A DNA stretch of 52,179 bases, from assembly GCA_910587175.1 (NCBI GenBank), contig CAJULH010000001.1, positions 65,605 to 117,783 of the forward strand, given 5' to 3'. Positions 44,317 to 52,096 of the stretch are shown here, one piece after another; the stretch's first letter is position 1, and each line of letters starts with the position of its first letter. The DNA comes from Candidatus Gastranaerophilales bacterium. Its GTDB lineage: Bacteria > Cyanobacteriota > Vampirovibrionia > Gastranaerophilales > Gastranaerophilaceae. The notes beneath the pieces are model-generated. The model was not told the origin of the DNA, searched no databases, and worked only from the letters and a program-made list of their open reading frames with translations. The position numbers and the translations under genes were made by a program.

Positions 44317-44429
44317 GCATTTGCAGCTTCAAATTAGCTGTTTTATCCTTTCGGCGCTGCTAATTGGCAAACATCTAAAATGAACATTGAAAATTAAATA
44401 AAGGGTAAAGGATACCTTTTCTGATGAGC

Positions 44430-44467
44430 AACCAACTGCTACCTTAATTTTGACTTTCGGGTTGGTT
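44430..44467 (+). promoter_or_regulatory. Leader hairpin presenting an antisense target
   Basis: AACCAAC (44430-44436) and GTTGGTT (44461-44467) form a 7-bp stem whose 24-base loop contains the two segments complementary to the opposite-strand RNA (44434-44445 partly, and 44448-44458). An alternative CGGG/CCCG hairpin (44458-44470 region) competes. It ends about ten bases before the peptide gene's Shine-Dalgarno sequence. Confidence 0.55.
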
Positions 44468-44490
44468 CCCGATTAGAAAGGAGGTCGGAT

Positions 44491-44571
44491 ATGCACGAAT
44501 TCAATCTGGATTTATTTTTAATCTTTATGATTTTGTATATATTAAAAAACGGCTCCAATCCAAAAGGATAA
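44491..44571 (+). CDS. 26-residue hydrophobic peptide, candidate type I toxin
   Basis: A 26-codon gene beginning MHEFNLDLFLIFMILYILKN and ending GSNPKG, with a strong AAAGGAGG Shine-Dalgarno sequence eight to twelve bases upstream. Acidic residues precede a 10-residue hydrophobic core, and Lys/Asn follow, the build of small membrane-acting type I toxins. Its stop lies inside a bidirectional terminator shared with a convergent antisense RNA. It may instead be a leader peptide. No clear plus-strand promoter of its own was found; read-through from the alcohol dehydrogenase gene is possible. Confidence 0.55.
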   Translation: MHEFNLDLFLIFMILYILKNGSNPKG

Positions 44572-44629
44572 GAGCCGCTTTTTGACTTTCTCAAAGGTAT
44601 CCGGCAGCTTGACAAACTGCCACCCTTGT
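44541..44629 (-). ncRNA. Predicted antisense RNA to the peptide mRNA
   Basis: A predicted RNA of about 90 nt begins about seven bases after a strong minus-strand promoter and ends at a terminator with six T residues. Its 5' part has a GGCAG/CTGCC hairpin. Two segments are complementary to the peptide mRNA leader: AAGGGTGGCAGTT (44627-44615) to AACTGCTACCTT (44434-44445), with one G-U pair and a bulge, and GAAAGTCAAAA (44590-44580) to TTTTGACTTTC (44448-44458), perfectly. The 3' parts overlap across the terminator. Confidence 0.55.
44550..44584. terminator. Shared bidirectional terminator
   Basis: CGGCTC and GAGCCG arms plus inner ATCC/GGAT arms around AAAA form a strong stem. It is followed by CTTTTTG on the plus strand and GTTTTTT on the minus strand, so it can end both converging transcripts. 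Confidence 0.9.
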
Positions 44630-44638
44630 ATTTATATT
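44609..44638 (+). promoter_or_regulatory. Promoter of the OB-fold protein gene
   Basis: TTGACA (44609-44614) and TATATT (44633-44638) with 18 bp spacing. It overlaps the divergent promoter of the antisense RNA, so the two probably compete for RNA polymerase. Confidence 0.75.
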
Positions 44639-44663
44639 ATAACCTACTTTCATTCTTTTTCAA
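44636..44663 (-). promoter_or_regulatory. Promoter of the antisense RNA
   Basis: On the minus strand TTGAAA (44663-44658) and TATAAT (44641-44636) are 16 bp apart. Its -10 overlaps the -10 of the plus-strand promoter. Confidence 0.7.
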
Positions 44664-44704
44664 GTATACAATATCATATCAGCACATAATACAAAGGAGA
44701 ACAT

Positions 44705-45181
44705 ATGAAAAAACTATTCACAATATTTGCGATTGCCGCACTGTTTTTTGCAACACAAGGAGCTTTTGCGCGTCACCACGCAAGATATTTTGACACAGAA
44801 CAACACCACGATATTTACCACCAGACGCTGGAACAAAACGGCGGCTACAAAGGCGCCCAGACACAAGCTGCAGGCGGTCTTGCAAAGCAGATGCGCGGAG
44901 GATTCATCGGGGATGATAACCCGTCATTTACAAGCGTTATGAACGCAAAAAAGATGGGGGATGACTCATATGTTACACTAAAAGGTAAAATTGTTTCAAA
45001 AATAGGTAAAGAAAAATACCTTTTTAAAGACAATACCGGCACAATTGAAATAGAAATTGATGATGATAACTGGAACGGTGTACAGGCAGGCTCAAAAGAT
45101 ACGGTTATTATAAGAGGAGAACTTGATAAGGACTGGAATTCTGTTTCCATTGATGTTGAAACAATAGAACTTGCAAAATAA
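44705..45181 (+). CDS. Exported BOF (YgiW/YdeI-like) OB-fold protein
   Basis: A 158-residue protein with a clean signal peptide (KKLFTIFAIAALFFATQGAF, cut near AFA-R). A His-rich linker follows (residues 23-45), then a C-terminal bacterial OB-fold: DDSYVTLKGKIVSKIGKEKY, TGTIEIEIDDDNW and VIIRGELDKDWNSVSIDVE. YgiW-type proteins are periplasmic and tied to stress tolerance; ligands are uncertain. AAAGGAG lies before the ATG. The His-rich segment could bind metal. Confidence 0.88.
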   Translation: MKKLFTIFAIAALFFATQGAFARHHARYFDTEQHHDIYHQTLEQNGGYKGAQTQAAGGLAKQMRGGFIGDDNPSFTSVMNAKKMGDDSYVTLKGKIVSKIGKEKYLFKDNTGTIEIEIDDDNWNGVQAGSKDTVIIRGELDKDWNSVSIDVETIELAK

Positions 45182-45243
45182 ATAAATAATAAGCATAGCT
45201 AAGTGCAGCCATATGACTGCACTTACTGTTTGCTAATTTAAAG

Positions 45244-46542
45244 CTAATTTAAATCCGTAAAATTTGCATGATTAAAAGCTGATTTAAAGCTTTTATGCGT
45301 CATCTTTATTGTTCCGTATTTACCGCTTGGCTCCGTAAGATAAACATATTCATCATCGGCATTAATTGCACTGTAAGAGTGATCTGTCATTATCTTAACA
45401 CTATTGCCGTATTCATCTTCCGCTTCAATTTTTGAAAGCTCCTTGCCCTTGCCGCCTACGGTGCCGCAGCCTACGGTACATATAAAATTCGGATCTTTTA
45501 TATTTTCTATAAGTTCATCATTTACAATAAACGGTTTTGCAGCAATTTCACCAAGGGTGCCGCTCCAAAATGAAGGACCGCCTTTCCCTAAAAACATCTC
45601 GTATGCATATGCAGCCCTTCCGCCGTTTTCTATAGTATTCACAGATTCTCTGCCAATTTCATCAGGGTGTTCTTTAAAATATTTTTCTGCAGCAATTTCT
45701 ATCGCACGTACGTCAATATCTCCTGTGCTGTATTTGCCCTTCTTTTCTTTTAATTCATCAGCAGATACATTATATGTCAAATTAAGCCCTTTAAATGTCA
45801 CATCAATGGAGCCATCATCATTTACCTTGAGACTGTCATTTAAAATCTTTGCACCCTTTGGCGTAGCCGCTATTGAATTTATGGAAGCAAGCAGCCAGCA
45901 ATCACCAATATTGCCCTGCTTGAAACTTTCATCAACTTTACCGTTTGCTTCATTTTCAAGCTCGTATCCTCTTGAGCGTCTAAAAATTGATGCATTTACT
46001 ATTTTATCAATCTCACTGCTATCCATTGAAGAAAATTTTCTGCCTTTTTCTTTTCCCAGGGCATTATCTAATTCTTCGTATAAATCGTCAATATTAACAT
46101 CTGAACTATTTTCCACGCTTTGCAGCTGACATTTTACAAGATATTCTGCAAGATTAAGTTTTTGTTCTTTATTTAGCGTGCCCTCTTTAAAAAGTGCACT
46201 TACAAGACTTTCCCCGTCCAATTCTTCATACACATACAATACAGAATCAATGTTTGAAGCATTAACGTTATTTATTATTTTGTCATATAAATTATCAGGG
46301 GTGCCGTCAAATATACCGTATTTCTTTGCATTAATGGCGTCGTACAACGTTTCCGTAAACCTGTCGACATCCTCTATATCTATATTGCCGTCTGCCCCGG
46401 GAGTTATATCAACTATCGCATCTTCACCGGTGTTGCTCTTTGGTGCTTCAGCATCCTTTGAAGCAGAGGTTTTGACAGGTATTATGGATTTAATATTTAA
46501 CTGCACACTATTAGAACTTACATCAGAACCATTAATCTTCAT
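45244..46542 (-). CDS. Calpain-like (C2) cysteine protease
   Basis: A 432-residue protein. Residues 1-200 are a lineage-specific region with an EF-hand-like acidic loop (ADGNIDIEDVDRF, 50-62). The protease part has the nucleophile Cys215 in GNIGDCWLLAS and His388 in TDHSYSAI, in calpain order. The third catalytic residue, usually Asn before Pro-Trp, is in TEPSG with Glu404 here, so activity may be altered. No signal peptide is seen. SD is weak. Alone in its transcript. Confidence 0.8.
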   Translation of the reverse strand: MKINGSDVSSNSVQLNIKSIIPVKTSASKDAEAPKSNTGEDAIVDITPGADGNIDIEDVDRFTETLYDAINAKKYGIFDGTPDNLYDKIINNVNASNIDSVLYVYEELDGESLVSALFKEGTLNKEQKLNLAEYLVKCQLQSVENSSDVNIDDLYEELDNALGKEKGRKFSSMDSSEIDKIVNASIFRRSRGYELENEANGKVDESFKQGNIGDCWLLASINSIAATPKGAKILNDSLKVNDDGSIDVTFKGLNLTYNVSADELKEKKGKYSTGDIDVRAIEIAAEKYFKEHPDEIGRESVNTIENGGRAAYAYEMFLGKGGPSFWSGTLGEIAAKPFIVNDELIENIKDPNFICTVGCGTVGGKGKELSKIEAEDEYGNSVKIMTDHSYSAINADDEYVYLTEPSGKYGTIKMTHKSFKSAFNHANFTDLN

Positions 46543-46646
46543 TATTTGCCTAAAACTTCCTTTTAAAGCCTGTATATGTATCTTTTCGGCATTTTAAAAA
46601 AATTCTGAAGCAGTTTTAAAAAATAATTTACAATAGTTAGCAAATT

Positions 46647-47375
46647 TTAATACTCATTTTCCAAATATTTAAAAAGAGAGTAAAAGCCCGGGTATAAGGT
46701 TTCAACCGAAACATCCTCATCCACCTCTACGGTAATAACAGGAATATCCCGCTCAACCCCTGCGTATGTACCAAAACTCCCCGGTGTCGGGTATCCTATA
46801 TCTTTTTGAACAGGATAGCCTGTAATTTCAGAAATTTTTTCGGCCAGTTTTAAAGCAACACCGTCTTTATCCCCGTCGTAATTTATAATTTTATACGGCG
46901 CATGGAGAGTTATCACGGCATCAAAAGAAATATCATTCATCAAAGAAACAATAAACCTGGTTTCTTCTTCGCTTCCGGGCGCCGTACCGCCAAAATAATC
47001 CTTTGGATTTTCCCCTGCGCTAGATGCATCTTCACCCCAGTTTTTAGTTGGAAAATTTCTGTTCAAATCAACACCGTTAAAGTTTGTGCGGGTTTTTGCA
47101 GGGTTTAGCCTTGGTATATAAAATACATTATTCTTTTGGCAGCCCGTTTTTCTTTGTTTTTTAGGATTAAAAGATAAAGCTTTTTGCACAAAACAATCGT
47201 CAACAGGCTCATAAGAACTATTGACACCATCATTTAAAGACATTCCCGTCTCATTTAAATATCTGTTGATTAAATATTCTCCCTGCTCTTCATCCCCATG
47301 GAAAACCCCTATAACAAGGATATTTTTTGCCGCCGCCGGATTTGCAGCGGTTCTTTTTATTAAATCAATCTGCAT
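46647..47375 (-). CDS. M14-family zinc peptidase (MpaA-like)
   Basis: A 242-residue zinc carboxypeptidase. Zinc ligands are His26 and Glu29 (FHGDEEQ) and His158 (TLHAP), with Arg106 in GVDLNRNFPTKNW and catalytic Glu217 in VITVEVDE. Length and motifs resemble MpaA, a murein peptide amidase that cleaves the gamma-D-Glu-DAP bond during cell-wall recycling. There is no signal peptide, consistent with a cytoplasmic recycling enzyme. Substrate is inferred from family. Confidence 0.85.
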   Translation of the reverse strand: MQIDLIKRTAANPAAAKNILVIGVFHGDEEQGEYLINRYLNETGMSLNDGVNSSYEPVDDCFVQKALSFNPKKQRKTGCQKNNVFYIPRLNPAKTRTNFNGVDLNRNFPTKNWGEDASSAGENPKDYFGGTAPGSEEETRFIVSLMNDISFDAVITLHAPYKIINYDGDKDGVALKLAEKISEITGYPVQKDIGYPTPGSFGTYAGVERDIPVITVEVDEDVSVETLYPGFYSLFKYLENEY

Positions 47376-47428
47376 ATTAAAAAACCTTAAACTTTCTTTT
47401 ATAAACTCTGTGCTTCATATATAACAAG

Positions 47429-47450
47429 ACCCTGAAAATATTTTCAGGGT
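47429..47450. terminator. 22-base palindrome between M14 and rpaB-like genes
   Basis: ACCCTGAAAAT and ATTTTCAGGGT form a perfect palindrome 36 bases past the end of the rpaB-like gene. It is probably its terminator, although the following T-run is weak. Confidence 0.6.
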
Positions 47451-47486
47451 GCTTTGTTAATTTAATTTTTTATATAAATACCGGCA

Positions 47487-48233
47487 TTAATTAATGCGTT
47501 GAAACATATATCCAATGCCTCTTGCAGTCAAAATAAGCTCAGGGTTTGCGGGGTCTGCTTCAAGCTTTGAACGCAGCCTTGAGATATGAACATCCACAAC
47601 CCTTGTATCAATCCTATGATCCGGCGGATATGCCCACACATGCTGCAATATCTCATTTCTTGAATATGCCTGACCGGAATTATTAACCAACAATTCAAGT
47701 AAGCTGAATTCCATGCCAGTAAGTCTTATTCTTTCATTCTTTCTGTACACCTGACGTCTTGCAGTATCAATCTTTATGCTGCCGGTTGTAATAACATTTT
47801 TTGCAGCCTTTCCAGAAGGTGCAGAAATTTCTTTTGTGGTTGTACGTCTTAAAACTGCTTTAACCCTTGCTTCAAGCTCTTTCGGGCTGAATGGCTTAAT
47901 AACATAATCATCGGCACCAAGCTCAAGACCCGTAATCCTTTCTGATACATCACCAAGAGCTGTTAATATAATGATAGGAACATCAGATGTTCTTCTTATT
48001 TCTCTTGTTACCCCGTAACCGTCCATTTTAGGCATCATGACATCTAAAATAACTAAATCAGGTACAGTTTTATTGTATACATCTACTGCTTCTTCACCAT
48101 CTTCCGCTGTTACAACATCATAGCCTACCATTTTAAGACGGGTTTCTAAAATTCTTCTGATACTGGCTTCATCATCAGCAACCAAAATCTTTTGTTTCAC
48201 TTCACCCGTTTCATTGTTTAAGTCGTCAGTCAT
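47487..48233 (-). CDS. rpaB: RpaB/Ycf27-like OmpR-family response regulator
   Basis: A 248-residue regulator. The receiver domain has KILVADDEASIRRILETRL, phosphoacceptor Asp64 in LDVMMPKMDGYG and ITGLELGADDYVIKPFSPKE. The OmpR/PhoB DNA-binding domain ends with VDVHISRLRSKLEADPANPE and ILTARGIGYMF. It is very close to cyanobacterial RpaB (plastid Ycf27), which in phototrophs links light and redox stress to transcription. Here there is no photosynthesis, so its regulon must differ. No kinase is adjacent. Confidence 0.92.
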   Translation of the reverse strand: MTDDLNNETGEVKQKILVADDEASIRRILETRLKMVGYDVVTAEDGEEAVDVYNKTVPDLVILDVMMPKMDGYGVTREIRRTSDVPIIILTALGDVSERITGLELGADDYVIKPFSPKELEARVKAVLRRTTTKEISAPSGKAAKNVITTGSIKIDTARRQVYRKNERIRLTGMEFSLLELLVNNSGQAYSRNEILQHVWAYPPDHRIDTRVVDVHISRLRSKLEADPANPELILTARGIGYMFQRIN

Positions 48234-48455
48234 TTCCTTAAAAAATCCTATCTTCCTTATCTTATTCTAAATTCTATTAAAAAATATTTATTTTTATAAA
48301 CTAATATTAACACATATTAAGTTTTTTTGAAAACAAAATTTAATGTTTATAAATAAATCTTAAGAGAAAATGAAGCCAAAATCAATAGTACATTTGAAAT
48401 ATTTTTTAAAAGAAACACGCCTGCATCAGATACAAAAAACCCGGGCAAAAATAAA

Positions 48456-48484
48456 GCCAAGTCTTTAAAGACCTGGCAATAAGG
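48456..48484 (-). terminator. Terminator of the coiled-coil gene
   Basis: GCCAAGTCTTT and AAAGACCTGGC (48456-48477) form a near-perfect hairpin with one mismatch. On the minus strand it is followed by TTTATTTTTG. The rest of 48234-48518 is AT-rich with no ORF or repeat that I can support. Confidence 0.8.
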
Positions 48485-48518
48485 TTATAAGTTTACTGAT
48501 TAGGAGTTAAACCTTGAT

Positions 48519-49070
48519 TTATGCTAATTTAATAGCATCATTTTTGATGTTGGAATCTATCGCTTGTGACAGACTTTCAAGTTCAGCCTCGGCTGCTTTC
48601 AATTGCGTTTCAACCCTGTCTTTTTCTGCCTGAAGCTGTTTTTCCTCTTCATTTATTTGAGCTGAAATTTCTTTTGTATATTCCTGTAATTCCTGTTTAT
48701 AAATTTCATTAAATAAAAGATATGCCTGGTCTGTATTTGCATATTGCGGGTTAACTGATGTTGAAGCAAGGTTGTATTGTCCGCCCGTTGTACCTTGCAG
48801 GGTTTGCATCTGCTGTAAATATGCATCTGTTTTAATTTGTGCTGACTGATATGCAACCTGTGAAGAATCAGCCATGAAATTCATTTGTGTACCAAATAAG
48901 GAAGAAGGACAAGTAGCAGCTTCAGAATAGGTAATGACACCATCTGCAACGTTATTTGCATAACTTTGCAAATCCATTATTCTTTGGGAGATTTGTACTG
49001 ATTTCATTTCAAAGTCACTTATCCTTTGTTTAAGTGCCATTTTTCTTAGTGACAACATTACCCAAGACAT
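48519..49070 (-). CDS. Coiled-coil hypothetical protein
   Basis: A 183-residue protein beginning MSWVMLSLRKMALKQRISDF, with a strong AGGAGG before the ATG. Helices dominate both ends. The C-terminal 60 residues (EYTKEISAQINEEEKQLQAE and onward) are a clear coiled coil. The middle is rich in Gln, Ser, Ala and Tyr. It looks like a structural or secreted-apparatus protein but has no signal peptide. Family unknown; likely lineage-specific. Confidence 0.72.
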   Translation of the reverse strand: MSWVMLSLRKMALKQRISDFEMKSVQISQRIMDLQSYANNVADGVITYSEAATCPSSLFGTQMNFMADSSQVAYQSAQIKTDAYLQQMQTLQGTTGGQYNLASTSVNPQYANTDQAYLLFNEIYKQELQEYTKEISAQINEEEKQLQAEKDRVETQLKAAEAELESLSQAIDSNIKNDAIKLA

Positions 49071-49319
49071 TTTCTGCCTCCTAACCTAGTAAACTTCCTT
49101 CATTTTGCCTAAACCTAAATTTAGTTCTTTGGCTTTTCTTTTCCTAACCTAAATTTTAAATTTAAACTAACCTTACACTATAATAAAGTTTTTCTTCATT
49201 TAAAAATTGCCTTTTTAATGTTAATACTCTTTACATTTTGTTACAAAAGGGGAAAATCCGTTCATAGATTAAAAAACGGCGAGCTTTCTTGCATATTTTT
49301 GAATACCGTTGGCATAAAG

Positions 49320-49445
49320 GAATTAGAAATGTTTAGCGAATGCATAAAGCGAGTGCGTTTGAGACATCGTGCCCTTAGCTTGGCCACGATGTTGAGTTCA
49401 CGAGCACCAAATCATATAAATAGGATGAGCTTAATAGCTCTATGA
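49320..49445. other. Structured non-coding region
   Basis: The 457-base gap after the coiled-coil gene contains ACATCGTG (49364-49371) paired with CACGATGT (49385-49392), extended by CC/GG inside and GC/GTG with CAC/GC outside. A second hairpin GAGCT/AGCTC lies at 49427-49440. An open frame across it (49218-49445) has no ribosome-binding site and is judged non-coding. The first 150 bases of the gap (49071-49200) are AT-rich with repeated ACCTAAATTT. It may be a small RNA or a dispersed repeat. Confidence 0.4.
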
Positions 49446-49527
49446 GTGTTGCAAGCCGGTGTGAGAAAAGATACAAGAAAGCAAAATACGATACAAATAC
49501 CAAAAGAGTAAATTTGCGCCTTAAAAC

Positions 49528-50271
49528 TTAATACTTCACACCCACCCTGTCTTTATGTGCAAAGGTTTCAATATCATCATTAAGCTTCAGCAAAGAAATC
49601 TCGCAGCCGTATTTTTTCCTGATTGCAAGAGATATTAAATAATCACAAAGCTCCGGATTTTTTGGCAAAAGAGGTCCATGAAGATACGTTCCGAACACAT
49701 TTTTATACCTTGCCCCTTCGCTCTTATCCTTACCATTGTTACCATTCCCGATTTTCACCTTCATAAAAGGCTCTGCACCGGAATTTAAATATGTAAGCCC
49801 GGAATGGTTTTCAAAACCAACAATAGTCTTTCTTTTTAAAAACTTTGCCTGTGCTGTAACATTCCCTATAAATCTTGTTTTCCCGGCTTCCGTATAAACA
49901 TCCAAAAGCCCGATGCCGCTTAGCTTATCTCCTTCATATGGCTGGTAATAATGCCCCAAAAGCTGATATCCGCCGCATATTCCAAGAAAAACAGATTCAT
50001 TGTCAACAGCTGCTTTAAATATTGCATCTTTATTTTTTTGAAGCTCCATAGCTGCTGCAATCTGCTGCTGGTCTTGCCCTCCGCCTATAAAATAAATATC
50101 ATGCTTTTTATAATTCACCCTCTCGCCCGCATGAACTTCTGAAACTTCCACCTCAATATCACGCCACAAAAGCCTGTTTTTCAGAGCCAAAACATTCCCC
50201 ATATCCCCGTATATATTTAATAAATCCGGGTACAGATGACATATTGAAATTTTTATTTCAGAATTTTCCAA
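49528..50271 (-). CDS. gatD: Lipid II glutaminyl amidotransferase GatD-like
   Basis: A 247-residue class I (CobB/CobQ-type) glutamine amidotransferase. Nucleophile Cys99 lies in LGICGGYQLLG and His198 in GTYLHGPLLPKNP, the GatD signature. GatD with MurT amidates the D-glutamate of lipid II in Gram-positive and some other bacteria. MurT is not adjacent here, which is unusual. It starts at TTG with AAGGA nine bases upstream. Confidence 0.88.
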   Translation of the reverse strand: MENSEIKISICHLYPDLLNIYGDMGNVLALKNRLLWRDIEVEVSEVHAGERVNYKKHDIYFIGGGQDQQQIAAAMELQKNKDAIFKAAVDNESVFLGICGGYQLLGHYYQPYEGDKLSGIGLLDVYTEAGKTRFIGNVTAQAKFLKRKTIVGFENHSGLTYLNSGAEPFMKVKIGNGNNGKDKSEGARYKNVFGTYLHGPLLPKNPELCDYLISLAIRKKYGCEISLLKLNDDIETFAHKDRVGVKY

Positions 50272-50326
50272 ATTAATAAATCCTTATATTTTTTAAAGTT
50301 AAAACGGTTAGCAAAAAGTTTAAAAA

Positions 50327-52096
50327 TTATTTCAGGGCGGCAACTGCAGCTGTAACTCTTTCAACCGCCTCATCCGGAGCAATTTTTAAAACTTCGGCGT
50401 CCTTTCTTGCTTTAAATTCCACAAGCCCCTCAGAGATTGTCTTACCGACAGTTATCCTGTACGGATAACCGATTAAATCAGCATCCTTAAATTTTACACC
50501 CGCTCTGTCTGACCTGTCGTCTAAAACTACCTCAACACCTGCATTTAAAAGCTTTTGATAAATTTCTTCAGCAAGTTTCATCTGAGCTTCTTCATTAGTA
50601 TTCACAGGCACCACGACTGCATGATAAGGCGCAATTTCAAGCGGCCAGATAATTCCGTAATCATCATGGTATCTTTCAACAGCGGCAGCGGCAGTTCTTG
50701 TCACCCCGATACCGTAACATCCCATAATATACGGATGAGTTTTGCCGTTTTCATCAGTATACAGGGCATTCATGGGCTTTGAATATTTTGTACCAAGCTG
50801 GAATATATTCCCCACTTCGATTCCCTTGGTAACCTTCAGACTATCGCCGCAATCCACACACTTTTCACCCTCTTTTACCAGTGAAATATCGACAAATTCA
50901 GGTTTTCCTCCTTTGATATCATTTTCAGTAATATCTGAGAGATTATACCCGCCAATGTGCTTATGAGGCTCATTTGCGCCTATAACAAAATTTTTCATAC
51001 CCTTTGCGGAATTATCAAACAACACCTGAACATTTTTATCCGCAGCACCCAAAAAGCTTATATATCCAGGCTCTGTGTCAAGATATTCATTAACCTCGGT
51101 ATCCAGAGCAGGGCGGATTTCAAGAGCACCGACAGCATTCATCAATTTTGTTTCTTCAACCTCTTTATCCCCGCGAATCATAACCAAAACAGGTCTGTCC
51201 GGCACCGGATTACCCTTGGCATCATCAGCAAAAGAGGCAACATACAAAACTGCTTTTAGAATGCAATTTTTATTTATATTAAAAAACCTTGACAATTCTT
51301 CAATGGTCTTAACATTTGGCGTATCAACGGTTTCGAGCTTATCAAAGCCGCCATCTGTTTCCTCATCATTTAATTTTGAAACAGCATGGTTTGAATTTGC
51401 ACTGTAGCCGCACTTTTCACAGTAAAATACGTCATTTTCACCAACGCTTGTATCCACTAAAACCATAAACTCATGACTTACAGAACCCCCTATAGCGCCT
51501 GAATCAGATTGCACCATCTTTGTTTCAAGCCCGCATCTTTTGAAAATTTTAGTATAAGCCTGCGCCATATTTTCATATTCTTCATCAAGGCTCTCCTGGG
51601 AAGTATGAAAGCTGTATGCATCCTTCATTATGAATTCTCTGCCTCTTAAAAGTCCAAATCTGGGGCGGATTTCATCCCTGAATTTCAGCTGGATATGATA
51701 TAAATTTACAGGAAGCTGCTTATAAGAACCAAAAATGCCATCCACAACCGAGGTTATCACCTCTTCATGGGTTGGAGCAAGACACATTTCATTGTCGTGG
51801 CGGTCTTTCATCCTCATTAATTCTTTACCGTAAACCTGCCACCTGCCTGATTTTTGCCATAATTCGGCAGGCTGCACAAACGGCATTAAAAGCTCCTGTG
51901 CCCCGGCGGCATTCATTTCCTGCCTTACAATATTTGAAACTTTAGTTAAAACCCGCTGCATCAAAGGAAGATAGCTATATACGCCATTTGCAAGTTTTTT
52001 AATATATCCGGCCCTTACAAGCAGCTTATGGCTCATAGCCTCTGCATCATTTGGAAACTCCCTCAGCGTCTGCACAAAAAGTTTTGAAGCTCTCAT
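50327..52096 (-). CDS. proS: Proline--tRNA ligase, bacterial type with editing domain
   Basis: Class II synthetase of 589 residues. Motif 2 is in KFRDEIRPRFGLLRGREFIM, motif 3 near YGIGVTRTAAAAVE, and the C-terminal anticodon domain has APYHAVVVPVN and DDRSDRAGVKFKDADLIGYP. Between motifs 2 and 3 (about residues 230-390) is the INS/YbaK-type editing domain that clears Ala-tRNA-Pro. The ATG at 52096 lacks a clear Shine-Dalgarno sequence. A minus-strand TATAAT lies at 52155-52150 within an 83-base upstream gap at the window end. Confidence 0.97.
   Translation of the reverse strand: MRASKLFVQTLREFPNDAEAMSHKLLVRAGYIKKLANGVYSYLPLMQRVLTKVSNIVRQEMNAAGAQELLMPFVQPAELWQKSGRWQVYGKELMRMKDRHDNEMCLAPTHEEVITSVVDGIFGSYKQLPVNLYHIQLKFRDEIRPRFGLLRGREFIMKDAYSFHTSQESLDEEYENMAQAYTKIFKRCGLETKMVQSDSGAIGGSVSHEFMVLVDTSVGENDVFYCEKCGYSANSNHAVSKLNDEETDGGFDKLETVDTPNVKTIEELSRFFNINKNCILKAVLYVASFADDAKGNPVPDRPVLVMIRGDKEVEETKLMNAVGALEIRPALDTEVNEYLDTEPGYISFLGAADKNVQVLFDNSAKGMKNFVIGANEPHKHIGGYNLSDITENDIKGGKPEFVDISLVKEGEKCVDCGDSLKVTKGIEVGNIFQLGTKYSKPMNALYTDENGKTHPYIMGCYGIGVTRTAAAAVERYHDDYGIIWPLEIAPYHAVVVPVNTNEEAQMKLAEEIYQKLLNAGVEVVLDDRSDRAGVKFKDADLIGYPYRITVGKTISEGLVEFKARKDAEVLKIAPDEAVERVTAAVAALK

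Noticed and set aside
44410..44602. Miniature transposable element bounded by GGATACCTTT/AAAGGTATCC
   Set aside because: The arms are only 10 bp, no target-site duplication is evident, and the internal promoter, terminator and peptide fit an RNA-regulated locus better.
49218..49445. 75-residue open frame MLILFTFCYKRGK...
   Set aside because: No ribosome-binding site, odd basic composition, and it coincides with strong RNA-like hairpins.
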